From Calvatia gigantea (Eukaryota > Basidiomycota > Agaricomycetes > Agaricales > Lycoperdaceae), in the NCBI GenBank assembly GCA_025093985.1, contig JACAAK010000003.1:4154001-4218000 (forward strand): DNA of 64,000 nucleotides, in the 5' to 3' direction. The notes beneath the pieces were generated by a model, which saw only the letters and a program-made list of their open reading frames with translations, searched no databases and had not been told where the DNA came from. A program made the position numbers and the translations under genes. This document shows positions 13,629 through 23,445 of this stretch, in pieces (position 1 is the stretch's first letter; each line of letters opens with the position of its first letter).

Positions 13629-14308
13629 CTTCCGGCGGTGGGGGAAACAAACGTTTGGATGAAGGGAATTGAACCAGCCACTCCAATTCAAACTCAGACC
13701 CCTTGTGTTGCCTTGTGACAAGGAGGCTGAAGGTAATAACAAAGAAATATGTCTCACTCCTACTTGGGTGGGTCGCCCACTAATTGCACAGTCGTCGCGT
13801 CGGGATGGCGGCTAGCCCCCAAAATGGCTACGTTGGGTTACTTATGGGGTATCGTAGTCGCGCATGTGCGCCAATCCCCGATGCGCAAGATCTTCCTCCA
13901 GCCACTGCAACGCGGGGCTCGGATGAGACACCACAGATTGATTTCTGGATTGAGTAAGGAGCCGGAGGTCGTGGACTGCGTTTCAAAGATCATGCAGCGT
14001 GAAATAAACTTGACTGTCAGACGCTTTTGATCCACTCAGCAGTTTCCCATGCACTGACCGCGAATATCAATTACTTCTGTGTTAGAATCGCAGATTGCAG
14101 TCGCGGAGCCCGCAGGCGCAAGTATTAAACTCGACCTCACCATTCATATGTTCATAAGTCATCTTTTGAAAGGGTTGTTCGCCACAGGTGATTCTTGGAC
14201 CTTTTCAAAGTTTGGATGTTGCCCAATCACATCCACTCAAAAATTCCAATTATTGCTGTTACGCTGATAAACCCAACCAAAAGTGGGTCGACATAATTTA
14301 TTGTAAAT
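13629..14308. other. Intergenic region upstream of the CRN-like gene
   Basis: No coherent coding exon, structured RNA or repeat was recognised. It should contain the CRN-like promoter and the 3' end of the RNA-repair transcript. Confidence 0.4.
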
Positions 14309-16912
14309 CTAATAACCTGTATGTGTTGATATAATTCCATTGGGACTGAGTCCACCCTTCGTCCAGTGCTCGTTGCCAGCTATGAAATCCCCGCGAACAA
14401 CTTTCCCTCTTGTTTGCACAATTCCATGATTTTCGACTTTGACATAAACCCCTTCTACTCTTCCATCATAAAATTGAGATGTCGACTCGATGAGCTTCAG
14501 CAGTCTCTCCTGTGAGGGAATCTCATTTTGCAGTTCGCAGATTATCGGAACAATAGCAATTGATGTGGCTCGCAACAAAGCTTCTAGTGTATCCCGGTCC
14601 ACAAATTGGCGAGTGCTTCGATCATACAAGTCGAATGCGATGAAAAGATCCGGAACGTGTGTGTAGGCAATAGAATGGGTCGCGTACATCCATTCTCCGA
14701 ACAAGATATAGCGTTCGGCGTAGTAAGGGTCACGGTCGAGAACATGATAAAGCTCCGAGCGATGTTGTTCAACCCACTTTCCCAACTTCTTAAACTGCTC
14801 ATGGGTTTGAGGGTTAACGAAATGGGAACGGTTTTGAATAAGGATATTAGAGCAATCAGGGGAAAGCGAAAAGCCCATGTTAGCACCGTCGATTTTCTCC
14901 GTGATGATCACCCGGCCAGAGACTTTTCGACTGGGATTATAGTCCTGGGAAATAATGTCGTCGGCCGCAGCGCCTCCAACGTCCATTAAATGTGCCGTAC
15001 GAGGAAACTTGAACACAGTAGTGGGTGATGGGGACAAATGCTGGACCAATTCTAAAGCAGCTTGGAAGGACCTGATCTTGACAATTGCAACAAATCCTTC
15101 AGACAATGTTGGCCTGGCAAACTGCTGTTGCATCTGAGCGATTCCATTGCGGACGCGACCACCAGGTGGGAGAGTGGGGTGTCCTATTCGCATCTGGGCT
15201 CTTGATGTACAGAGTTCACGATCATAATCAAACCAGACACACACAGGCGAGGTCGCCCAGTTTGACGCCAATCCCAGCCATTCTTTCCTGTCTGCACCCG
15301 AGGTGTTGCAACGGTCCAGCAATGTTATCTTGTGTCCGGAATTTTTCGACATTGTGCTCTTGCATGAAGCACGGCTGCCGGTCTCATCTTGGGAAATACT
15401 CCGGTAGTGTTGTGGGGCTCGTGCGACTAAGGCATTGGAAAACCATGATTTTCCTGAGCCAGGCAGACCAACAAGAACGAAAAGGTTGCACTCTGCCGGG
15501 ATCATCCCTTCAATTTCCATTGGGCAAGGGGGAGGTTCAGGGGGTCTTTCGGGGTAAATAGCTTGTCGTTTCCATATGGTGCTGCACCACTTAGAAACAA
15601 ACCCTTCCTGTTGTGATGTTTCTATGCTTCCGGGCCTGATAGAGCGCAGCACCTTAACTGCTTCTGAAGCAGCCATTTCGGGCTGGGTAGCGTATGGGTT
15701 CAGTTTCTTGAAACCACAGGCAGCAAGGTAGCAAGCAACTACCGTACCCGCCCTTCCTTTCCCACCGCCGCAATGAACCAATACTGGAAGCTTTTTATCA
15801 TCGCTCATGAGCTGCATGATTATATCCATCTGCTCAATTGACGGTGGATAATAGTTGGGGATGGGTAGGAACGTGTTGGATATCGACTTGTTCTTGAACC
15901 AAGAAGGAGGGAGTGGGGTTTCTTCTGTAAGAGTCAACACATGCCGAATGCCGAGGTGGGGTGATGCAAGAACGTTTATGTCTTCGTCGTTCCTGGGCGT
16001 GGACATAACGGCTAAGTGATATGGAATAATCCAGCGAAAGAACCGAGGTAACTTGTGGTAAACACCGGAGCTGGTGGGGACCAACAAGGCGTCCCGTGGT
16101 TCAAGACAAAGGGAAGGAGTCGCTTCCAAATCACTGAGTTTCTCTCGAAGAGGCGTTGACCAGGGTGTGAGCAGTAGACTCGGTATGTCGGTTGCCTTCT
16201 CTTGTTCTTGCAAGATGGTGCCCCATTCCGTTCCTTGAGAGCAATCTAGCATCTTCTTAATGCAGTAGCCCTGCAACTTGTTGTCGTCCGTTCGGTCATG
16301 GGCTTGCGCATAGGCAAGCATAGCGTCCTTTAGACACCCCATAGCAAATGATGCGTCACCATAACGAAAGAACCCTTTCTGTGAGTCAGGATAGACGGTC
16401 ATGAGCTCCAGGGCGGAATCTCTGGCATCCGAATAACGCGAGAGGATAAAGGAAGTGAAAGATGAATGATCAAGGAATTCTGCAGCGAGTAAGGGAGGTT
16501 GGCCGGGAAGAAGTGAGCGGATGCCCTTGTCCATCTCGTGATCGTCATAATCAGTCAGGGTAATATGGAAATGTTTCGGTGGAAGTCCAAGTCGTCTTCG
16601 AAGTTGCTGACCCGCAGCCCAGATGATAACGATGAATAATACGTCATCTTTTCCCCCTCCAATACCTGCAGCAAAGACGTGTTTGGTATCTAATTTGGTT
16701 GATTCCTCGTTGATTTGTTCCAGACGGGCTGGTGGCAAGCGTTTTAACTCGTCTTTGGAAATGAGGGTAATATGATATAGCCTTTGGGGATGCGGCCGAG
16801 CAATTTGTATACGAGAACATTTCGAGATTGCTGTATTGGCCATCTCGGTGAGGGAGGGTCCAACAAGGGCCCAAACGCCGAGTAGTTTGCGCAAAGAAAG
16901 AGCCATGCGCAC
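14309..16912 (-). CDS. Five-module RNA repair enzyme: 2H phosphoesterase–TPR–DSP phosphatase–PNK kinase–Rnl2-type RNA ligase
   Basis: This single uninterrupted exon codes 867 residues. Residues 40–150 hold two H-x-T motifs (H47-I-T49 and H116-I-T118), the signature of 2H phosphoesterases that open 2',3'-cyclic phosphates. Residues 150–220 look like TPR helices (KGFFRYGDASFAMGCLKDAMLAY is the core; only the pattern is claimed). Residues 285–450 form a dual-specificity phosphatase with the C-x5-R loop HCGGGKGRAG (C381, R387). Residues 475–630 are a P-loop kinase: Walker A GLPGSGKS (K488), then LLDRCN (531–536) and RIGHPTLPPG, like polynucleotide kinases. Residues 635–860 form an Rnl2/REL-type RNA ligase with motif I EKIDGA (K673 as the nucleotidyl lysine), motif III FGE (E740), motif IV EGVYVK (820–825) and motif V KVVR (837–840). 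Together these could heal and seal broken RNA ends. The order differs from fungal tRNA ligase Trl1 (ligase–kinase–CPD). It diverges from the Kti13-like gene. Substrate is unknown. Confidence 0.88.
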   Translation of the reverse strand: MRMALSLRKLLGVWALVGPSLTEMANTAISKCSRIQIARPHPQRLYHITLISKDELKRLPPARLEQINEESTKLDTKHVFAAGIGGGKDDVLFIVIIWAAGQQLRRRLGLPPKHFHITLTDYDDHEMDKGIRSLLPGQPPLLAAEFLDHSSFTSFILSRYSDARDSALELMTVYPDSQKGFFRYGDASFAMGCLKDAMLAYAQAHDRTDDNKLQGYCIKKMLDCSQGTEWGTILQEQEKATDIPSLLLTPWSTPLREKLSDLEATPSLCLEPRDALLVPTSSGVYHKLPRFFRWIIPYHLAVMSTPRNDEDINVLASPHLGIRHVLTLTEETPLPPSWFKNKSISNTFLPIPNYYPPSIEQMDIIMQLMSDDKKLPVLVHCGGGKGRAGTVVACYLAACGFKKLNPYATQPEMAASEAVKVLRSIRPGSIETSQQEGFVSKWCSTIWKRQAIYPERPPEPPPCPMEIEGMIPAECNLFVLVGLPGSGKSWFSNALVARAPQHYRSISQDETGSRASCKSTMSKNSGHKITLLDRCNTSGADRKEWLGLASNWATSPVCVWFDYDRELCTSRAQMRIGHPTLPPGGRVRNGIAQMQQQFARPTLSEGFVAIVKIRSFQAALELVQHLSPSPTTVFKFPRTAHLMDVGGAAADDIISQDYNPSRKVSGRVIITEKIDGANMGFSLSPDCSNILIQNRSHFVNPQTHEQFKKLGKWVEQHRSELYHVLDRDPYYAERYILFGEWMYATHSIAYTHVPDLFIAFDLYDRSTRQFVDRDTLEALLRATSIAIVPIICELQNEIPSQERLLKLIESTSQFYDGRVEGVYVKVENHGIVQTRGKVVRGDFIAGNEHWTKGGLSPNGIISTHTGY

Positions 16913-17109
16913 GGGTGGGAATATAAAAAAAGGGTGACAGTGGTTGACGCGTTTGACGACCGAAAACTCGCGAGATATAAGCCTGGCAATGCCATGTCGT
17001 GAGTCACCCTTACAATGAGACGTTTGTTGTTGAGGATGTGTGAGCGGTGTGGCTGTGCTGCTCCGGTCCCGCTCAGCTTGAAACCAGGTCCCGAATCATC
17101 CAACGTAAC
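16913..17109. promoter_or_regulatory. Short divergent promoter region, RNA-repair gene / Kti13-like gene
   Basis: Only 197 bp separate the two opposing start codons (16912 and 17110). Both genes must share this space for initiation, making co-regulation plausible. No named motif was identified. Confidence 0.5.
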
Positions 17110-18487
17110 ATGCTCAGTCTGTTATCCGCAGGTTCAAACGCACAGGGTCAACTTGGCAATGCAACAGTTGATGACTCGCATATTTTCCAGACTTGTTCGT
17201 TCGCTGGAGCACCACCCGGTACCATTCCTTCAAACACCATCCGTGTCCTTGACATTGCGAATGGTTCCAATCATACGCTTGTGCTTTTGGAGGTTACGGC
17301 CAAGGATAACTCAAACCAAAATGAAGTGTGGGGCTGTGGTGATGGGAGGAAAGGCCAGCTAGGACCAGTATACCAGAGGCAATGCACAGATCAGCACTCC
17401 ACAACAATCTTCCGGCCCTTGGTTTTCAATGAGGCTCTTGAAACACTGGGCCTGGCGGGCTATGCTATTGTTGGTGTCGGAGCAACATGGGAGACGTCGT
17501 ACTTGGCACTTGCGCAACCTGGAAAACACGATGTCATTGTATCTTTTGGTTCAAATGAGTTCGGAGGCCTGGGTGCAGGGAAGGATAGCGGCGACAAGTT
17601 GATGGTGAAGGGACCGGGTGCCCATATCGTCGACTTCTCCCATGTTGTCGTAAATGGGAGAGTAATCAATTCTGCGCAAACCATTACAATTGAGAAGATT
17701 CGAACCGGTCAGAGACATGTCATCGCGTTGCTGGAAGTTACCTGGGCAGGAAAGGAGCCTACTCAAGTGCTGGTTGGGTGGGGTGCTTGTCGGCATGGTC
17801 AGCTCGGTAATGCGCCAGCCTCTGCTAGAAGTCAAGCCAGCGGTTCTAAAAAGGAAGGAACTGGTGCTGTACCCCAACCTGTCTATCACTCCCATCCGAC
17901 ACTCATGTCGACAAATACACCGTCAGATCCCGTCATTGAATATTCCCTAGGCATTCAACATAGTGTCTTCCTACACGCATCCGGACACGTGTCAGCCCAA
18001 GGTTCCAATCGAAAGAACCAGACTCAATCACTCGACAGTCTTCAGGATATCCGTGATATTAAATGTACTTGGAACGGAACCTACGCACTCACAGCCGACA
18101 ATCCTCCTCGCATTCCTCTCTACGGGTAGTAACTCGCACGGCCAGTTGGGGAGACTAGATGACGCTCAGACGCCAGAGGTTATGGGTGTACCGCTGGCGG
18201 AAGCCGGTGTAAAGATTAAAAGTATGGTGTGCGGGAGCGAGCATTCATTACTTTGTCTATCAATTGTCGGACAAGAGGATGAGGTTTGGGGCTGGGGTTG
18301 GAACGAGCATGGAAATCTGGGTATTGGAAATACTATCGACTCGCCGACACCGCTGAAAGTCTGGCCACTACCACAATGGCCGAAGGACATTGAAATTCAT
18401 CCCGTCTGCAGTATTTGGGCTGGAGCTGGCTCAAGTTGGATACTTTGTGGCATGCCACTGGTTGACAAGGCAGAGAACACGACTTGA
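17110..18487 (+). CDS. ATS1: RCC1-repeat protein resembling Kti13/Ats1
   Basis: Repeated RCC1 blades are evident: SAGSNAQGQLGN at the start, VWGCGDGRKGQLG, VSFGSNEFGGLGAGK, VGWGACRHGQLGN, STGSNSHGQLGR and VWGWGWNEHGNLGIGN. The protein is short (about 455 residues), starts straight with a blade and has no kinase, FYVE or HECT partner, which fits Ats1/Kti13 better than the nuclear GEF RCC1. In yeast Kti13 pairs with Kti11/Dph3 and supports Elongator-dependent tRNA wobble-uridine modification and diphthamide synthesis on EF-2. The start ATG at 17110 precedes the first blade. The reading frame breaks by one nucleotide near 18100–18108 (before AFLSTGSNS); a 30-nt GT–AG stretch nearby is too short and does not change phase, so an indel is likelier than an intron. 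Other RCC1-only proteins remain possible. Confidence 0.74.
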
Positions 18488-18752
18488 GGATCCCTTGATG
18501 GTGTCCAAAGTTTGCCCCATCTTGCATCGCCCTGAGAGACCTGGTTTCGGCTTGATTTTTTTGTGGGTTTTGCGCAGTCGGTTCTCCAGACACGCACACC
18601 AAATACCATTGCGCAACACAGACCATGACAAATAGATAACATACCCCTTCACGGGCAACAATCAAATAATGCCCACCAGTGCCTCGGACAACCACACGGA
18701 CCTCCCCTGCTGTGCTTTACCGCCTCGGATCAGATAAATCCTCTTGTAACCA

Positions 18753-20190
18753 TTATACAACTTTCTCAATCGTTTCCTCCGACAATGGGTTTAACTTTGC
18801 ATGTACCACATGTCGAAACGCCGAAGGAGATAGATATTCTTGATCGTCTACCGGTCTCGGATCTTGTAGTACCCCATCTGGGCCTAATCCCGATACGGTT
18901 TTGATGATTCCCTTAGCAGAAGGCCGCCGTTCGACATTGCCTTCCCAGCACTGTTCCATCAGGTTCCAAATCCCCTCGTTTAACCCCTACTGTGTCCAGG
19001 CTGGATGCGTAACGGTTAATCAGCATGCCTTCGAGCATCATTTCCATCACCCTGACTTGACGAGTTATCTCGTAGAAAGGAATTTCGCCCGTGAATATCT
19101 AATATCCTCTCAGCATACATCCTTCCCCTACGGTCATTTTCGTGAAACAAAAAATCCTTACTTCATACATGACACAACCGAACGAATACACATCCGAGCT
19201 TGTCGTTGGCTCCTCCACCTCGGACTCCAATAATTCTGGAGCCTGCCAACGAAGGGTTCCACCAACGGCCACAGAACTCCGTCGGGATGTCCAGTTTGGC
19301 TTCATCTCATAGTTCATCGTTGCCAGTCCAAAGTCTGCGATACACGCCCTCCCCGCTTTTGTGACCAAAATATTCGACTATCAACCATCATGTCAGCGTC
19401 CTGCTCAGATTAAGCAGGAGGCTGGATGTACCCCTTTGAGGTCGCCGTGGACGATACTCTCTTTGTGTAAATGTACAATTCCTTGGATGATATCGAAAAT
19501 CTGTCCAAAAATAGGAGGATTCCAGACCACGTCCACTGCAGAAGAAATGATTTGTACCAGCAGTAACCTGTCCGCAGTTGGGTAATTCTCCAAGTACACA
19601 TTCACATTCCCATTCGCTAGCCAAGGTGATACAAGGTTCAGTCGATTATATTTATCCTACAACTGATATATTCCGTAGAATGGAAGGATATTTGGATGAT
19701 TGATTTGACCCCACGTTACGCCTTCTTTCAGGAATGCCTGCGGACAAGAACAGTTGATATGAGAAAGTATCTCAAGCTCGGATTTACACCCACCTTGACA
19801 GCTTTATCCATGTTTGCTTTATGCCGCAGTTTGGCGACCTTGATGCAAAGGCGCTGTTTATGGAAAGTACCACTGTAGATCTCGCCGAAACTACCATCGG
19901 GAGCATCCGAAGGAGAAAAACCGTCTATATTGAAGCCGCATATCGAGAAACACGAAGGCGGGGAGGGAGGATTCTCCGGAGAGCCTGATCAAGGCTTGTT
20001 TGAGTTTGAGTCTGGAGGAAGGAAATGATACCTGGGACATCCACGAGCTAACACTGTGATGAGTATTCCGAAGGCAAAAGCCATAAACAATCAATCATAC
20101 CTGCTTGCATGGTATCTAAAACAAGTTGCGCTTTTTCTTCCTTGTATTGCATCAAACGACGACGCTTAACTCGGTTCGAAAGCATGTCAG
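18753..20190 (-). CDS. TKL-like protein kinase, possibly disabled
   Basis: Exons assembled on the minus strand give a full kinase fold. The Gly-loop is GSFGEIYSG, followed by the VAIK-like LCIKVAKL (about 19900–19830), αC AFLKEGVTWGQINHPNILPFYG, hinge LVSPWLANGNV, HGDLKG plus SNILVT across an intron (about 19450–19380), DFGLA, APE as WQAPEL, SSDVYSFGCVMYE and MEQCWEGNVERRPSA. A helical segment upstream (KRRRLMQYKEEKAQLVLDTMQ, about 20130) is typical of the expanded agaric TKL-type kinases. HGDLK replaces HRDLK, common in this group. Two lesions were seen: an in-frame TAG at 19657–19659 in the linker after GIYQL, and a one-nt break in an A-run near 18980. It could be a pseudogene or carry assembly errors. 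N-terminal exons beyond 20190 are unresolved. Confidence 0.75.
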
Positions 20191-20534
20191 TAAAGAGTGA
20201 AACGACACCAGCGGACTGTGAGCTTCTCGTGTGGCGTTAATGGGACTGAGGCCAGTTGGGACCCCCGCACTAGAGGCTTCACTTTCTCTTTTCAGTCTAA
20301 TCCTCTATACGTTCCTGTTCAACGTAGTTCACCGGTTGCAACAACCCAAGGAGGGACCTTACCTTCGACTGGCGGGTTGAGATCGAAGCGCTAATCATCT
20401 CCACAGCATCCTCAGAAAAAACGACTGCTGCATCCCTCAGCTTGATATTCGTTGACCGCTTTCTCTTCAAAGCAGACCTCCCAGGTGTTAAAGCATGTTT
20501 CGGCGTTGGGCCCGGATGACCGAAGAATCCGATG

Positions 20535-20680
20535 CTTTCCTGAGGCACCTGACGGCAAATGATATGTACAGGTACGGTGGATATTCGCTAGAATACCTGA
20601 GGGTGACATTAAAGCACCCGCTTCTGCTAGGTTGCTGTACTTCTAGAAGACAATCTTGTGGAAGGATAGTTGCAGAGCCG
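20535..20680 (+). repeat. Dispersed repeat segment T1 (direct copy at 21450–21620)
   Basis: The segment starting near ttcctgaggcacctgacggc and running through gcaaatgatatgtac and cttgtggaagga recurs as a diverged direct copy about 0.9 kb downstream (21450–21620). It sits next to the longer repeat R1, so the two may be parts of one nested element. Confidence 0.6.
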
Positions 20681-20699
20681 GATATAAGGTCCGGCGAAC

Positions 20700-21212
20700 C
20701 ACTCAGTATCTCAGCAATTTTGCGGACGAGAAATGGGAGGTCGGTGCTAGAAAACGCTCACAGTTAGGTTTGTGGAATAAAAGGTCCAACCTAAAATTAC
20801 CGCCCATCCTTTAACTCCTTCACGTTGCGCAAAAAACCTGTGAATAGCCCTGATTGTTGTAGATGATCCCGGACCCTCAGTAAATAAGCACTGACCCCCA
20901 TGCGACTTTCGCGCGTAATTTCATTGAATAAGGTCGAATCATCGTTCAAAGTTGGATCAGCTCGGATCCCTTGTCCGTCACCGACAGGGTTCCTGAAAAC
21001 GACACTGGACCGGCGGGTAAGCATATGAGCGGAGTTGAGTGTTGAAGGAGAGCTGGGGAGGTCAAGATTAGCAGGCTATGAAAGTCAAAATTAGCGGGTG
21101 ATATTCACCAGCAAAGCGTGTTCTCCGTGCTGTTACATGCAGTGCGATCAATATCGTAAACGTTGATACCTTCGTTCCAGAATCATCCAGAGCCCCTATC
21201 AGTCGATCTGGG
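20700..21212 (+). repeat. Long dispersed repeat R1 (direct copy of R2 at 26720–27178)
   Basis: This stretch aligns in the same orientation with 26720–27178. Shared landmarks in order include tagaaaacgctca, ttgcgcaaaaa, cccccatg with gactttYgcgYgtaattt, gcgggtaagcatatg, aattagcaggc, gttgatRcc and the end agaatcatc. Copies are diverged by substitutions and small indels. A minus-strand open frame of 75 codons inside R1 is not conserved in R2, so no protein is claimed. The two copies bracket the EF-2 relic. Confidence 0.75.
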
Positions 21213-21224
21213 GGACTGGCGCCT

Positions 21225-21345
21225 ATCTACTGAGGGTCCGGGATTACCTACAGCAATCAGGGCCATCCGTGGCTTTTTTAATGAAGGAATTGAAGGATGG
21301 GTGGTAAGCTTGACTGGAAGTGTTTGCTCGGCAGGTTAAGCTATG
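21225..21345 (-). repeat. Inverted partial copy of R1
   Basis: The sequence ctactgagggtccgggatta and the following ggaattgaaggatgggtggtaa read as the reverse complement of R1 around 20797–20890 (gatcccggaccctcagtaaa; accgcccatcctttaactcc). R1 and this copy could fold back on one another. Confidence 0.6.
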
Positions 21346-21449
21346 AGAGTTTTCTAGCGTTAACCCGCCGCTCTTCACATCTGCGAAATGCATGGTTTTC
21401 TGTCCCTCGTATCCCGATAGGCCCTGCGACGGTACTTTTACAAGGTTGT

Positions 21450-21620
21450 CTTCCTGAAGCACAGAAGCCTAGCAGAAGCAGGGCCTTTGATGGCAAATGA
21501 TATGTACGGGTACAGTGGCATTTGCGTCATTTGCGTGATACATTGAGAGCGATGTTAAAGGTCCAGTGCCTGCTATGTTTTCGTAATTCCAAAAGACAAA
21601 CTTGTGGAAGGACCACTGTA
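21450..21620 (+). repeat. Dispersed repeat segment T2 (copy of T1)
   Basis: Shares gcaaatgatatgtac and the downstream attaaagc/gttaaagg, ctagaagac/caaaagac and cttgtggaagga landmarks with 20535–20680 in direct orientation. Confidence 0.55.
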
Positions 21621-21753
21621 TTGGAGTAGAGGGATCACCGGCCCTCAACGGCTCCTCCGCCTGTAGCTACTTCTATTATTTGAAATTCTTTCTCCAACCC
21701 TTTACCCGATAGCTCCGTAGAAATACCTAACAAGACCTCTCGTCACCTCAGTC

Positions 21754-22391
21754 GTCAACCTGCCCATTGACACTGAGGTGAACGGTAGGCCAGCGTCCGA
21801 GGTTCATTTGCACACTTTCACTGTTCTTGTGACGGCTTTCCTGGTCACGTGACATTCTGAGCACGGCTTATACACCCAAGATTCTACTCTACAGAAATTT
21901 CTTGAGTACATATTAAACACCCAGCCTTCTCTGGACATACAGAATTTTTTGGGGAAACCTAATGAAATCTGAAGTATTGGAACAGTGACCTAGTGATGGC
22001 TACTTAAGTAAGTGAAAGTTTACACAGCAGATATGTGGGGTTCAAAACTTTGATCAGCCATCACTAGGTCACTGTTCCAATACTTCAGATTTCATTAAGT
22101 TTCCCCAAAAAATTCTGTATGTCCAGAGAAGGCTGGGTGTTTAATATGTACTCAAGAAATTTCTGTAGAGTAGAATCTTGGGTGTATGAGCCGTGCTCAG
22201 AATGTCACGTGACCAGGAAAGCCTGTCACTACTGAACAGTGAAAGTGTGCAAATGAACCTCGGACGTCTGGCCTACCGTACTGAGGTGAGCATACCTGTA
22301 TTTTTACTTCCGTAGATACCTACTTACAGCTTGTATTAGCTCTTATATTCTTTAGGTGAATATAGCCATCAACCTGCCCGTTGACACTGAG
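21754..22391. repeat. Near-identical 23-bp direct repeats bracketing the palindrome
   Basis: The string tcaacctgcccRttgacactgag occurs at about 21755–21777 and 22369–22391, one mismatch apart, on both sides of the large inverted repeat. It may mark the element boundary or a duplicated insertion target, though it is longer than usual target duplications. Confidence 0.55.
21783..22278. mobile_element. Foldback/MITE-like palindrome with ~220-bp arms
   Basis: The left arm (about 21783–22001) and right arm (about 22056–22278) are near-perfect reverse complements. Landmarks include cggtaggccag, gtcacgtgac, gtacatattaaacacccagc and tcactaggtcactgttccaa. A 54-bp unique loop lies between them. The arms differ by only a few substitutions and a small indel near 21833/22226, implying recent origin or gene conversion. 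No transposase is encoded, so it would be non-autonomous. Confidence 0.85.
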
Positions 22392-22547
22392 CTCTTATGT
22401 TCTTTGCACTGCAGTCTGCAGACCGAGATATGAGGTTCAGTGGACCGCACAACAGTGAGGAATCTTAAATTTGCTCTATCAACATATGACTTGCTATCTA
22501 CATTGTACAGTCGACTGCCCTTGATAATCCAGTGAGACTGCATGTCA

Positions 22548-23226
22548 CTAGAGCTTATTGTAATAGGTATCGAGGGGAGGAATCTCAGGCTGCAAAGATG
22601 GGATCAGCACGAGGCATGGGCAACGTTCACCCAACAAACATACTCTGAGACCTTTCCAGATACGGACGCTCCTGACGAGTTCCTCCATCTTGCTGCCCCT
22701 CTCAAGAGGATCCCCGCCCATTTGCTCTCAGTGGTCAAAGACAGATTGTGGGAAGGCCTGGCCAGAGGTGTGCCAGCGCAATTCTTCGTTGAAACCGAAG
22801 GACCTAGCGATATGGAGGTAGGCCTTGATGGTGTACATGGGTGTTCCAGGGCGTTGTTCTTCGCTGAAGACTTGTCCACGGCGCTTATTCAAACAACTGT
22901 GAACACCACCAATTTCATATTCTTGGCACTGCACGAGATCATGAGAAACGTGGAAGATGACAGAGCTCCCGGACAACATACCAGGGGGGACAGGTTTTTG
23001 AAGGGTAGGGTGAGCAAGTAGAGCAGCCGCATAACAGCAACGACGCATCGTAGGGATGATCTGTCCTCCACCACGATTGATCGCATCATCTTGTAATTGT
23101 TGCAGAAACGTTAAAATGTGCAACAACCCCTCGAACATAAATACCTGCAGTTACATCGAGGACGTTGAAACGAGCCCCACGCATATCCTCTCCGCACAGT
23201 ATACCCTCCTCCGCTACCTACCGGGG
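22548..23226 (-). pseudogene. Elongation factor 2 relic, 3' part (domains IV–V end)
   Basis: Reading the minus strand gives the EF-2 carboxyl end: [23 protein letters not shown], intron, [21 protein letters not shown], then [44 protein letters not shown] and, after an intron, PEIPPLDTYYNKL followed by TAG at 22548. The conserved Trp after VFDH is TGA (22728–22730), and a segment matching YLVEIQCPEN is degraded. EF-2 moves tRNA–mRNA during translation; this fragment lacks the GTPase domain and the diphthamide loop. It is oriented like the 5' fragment at 24.9–26.6 kb, from which it is separated by about 1.7 kb. Introns are kept, so it is not a retrocopy. Confidence 0.9.
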
Positions 23227-23445
23227 TGAGGGTAATCACTGGTATATTTTTTGTCCTCCCGGGGTGTTTGAATATAACTGCTGTAGGAGCTCATTCGATC
23301 CAAGCCGAATTGTGCGATTTGGATTATTCCCCTTGACATGGGTTAAAGTACTTAAATAGGAGTTATGTAGGAATATGCTACCCCGTGCGTATCACAACTG
23401 ACAAAAAATCCTTCAGAAAGGATGGGCGGCCATGCAAATACTGCA

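Noticed and set aside
18060..18095. A 30-nt GT–AG stretch in the Kti13-like gene as an intron
   Set aside because: It is below usable intron length, is a multiple of three, and would delete the conserved WNGTYAL segment without restoring frame.
22542..23021. Plus-strand open frame of 159 codons
   Set aside because: The opposite strand carries unmistakable EF-2 sequence over the same bases, so the plus-strand frame is a shadow.
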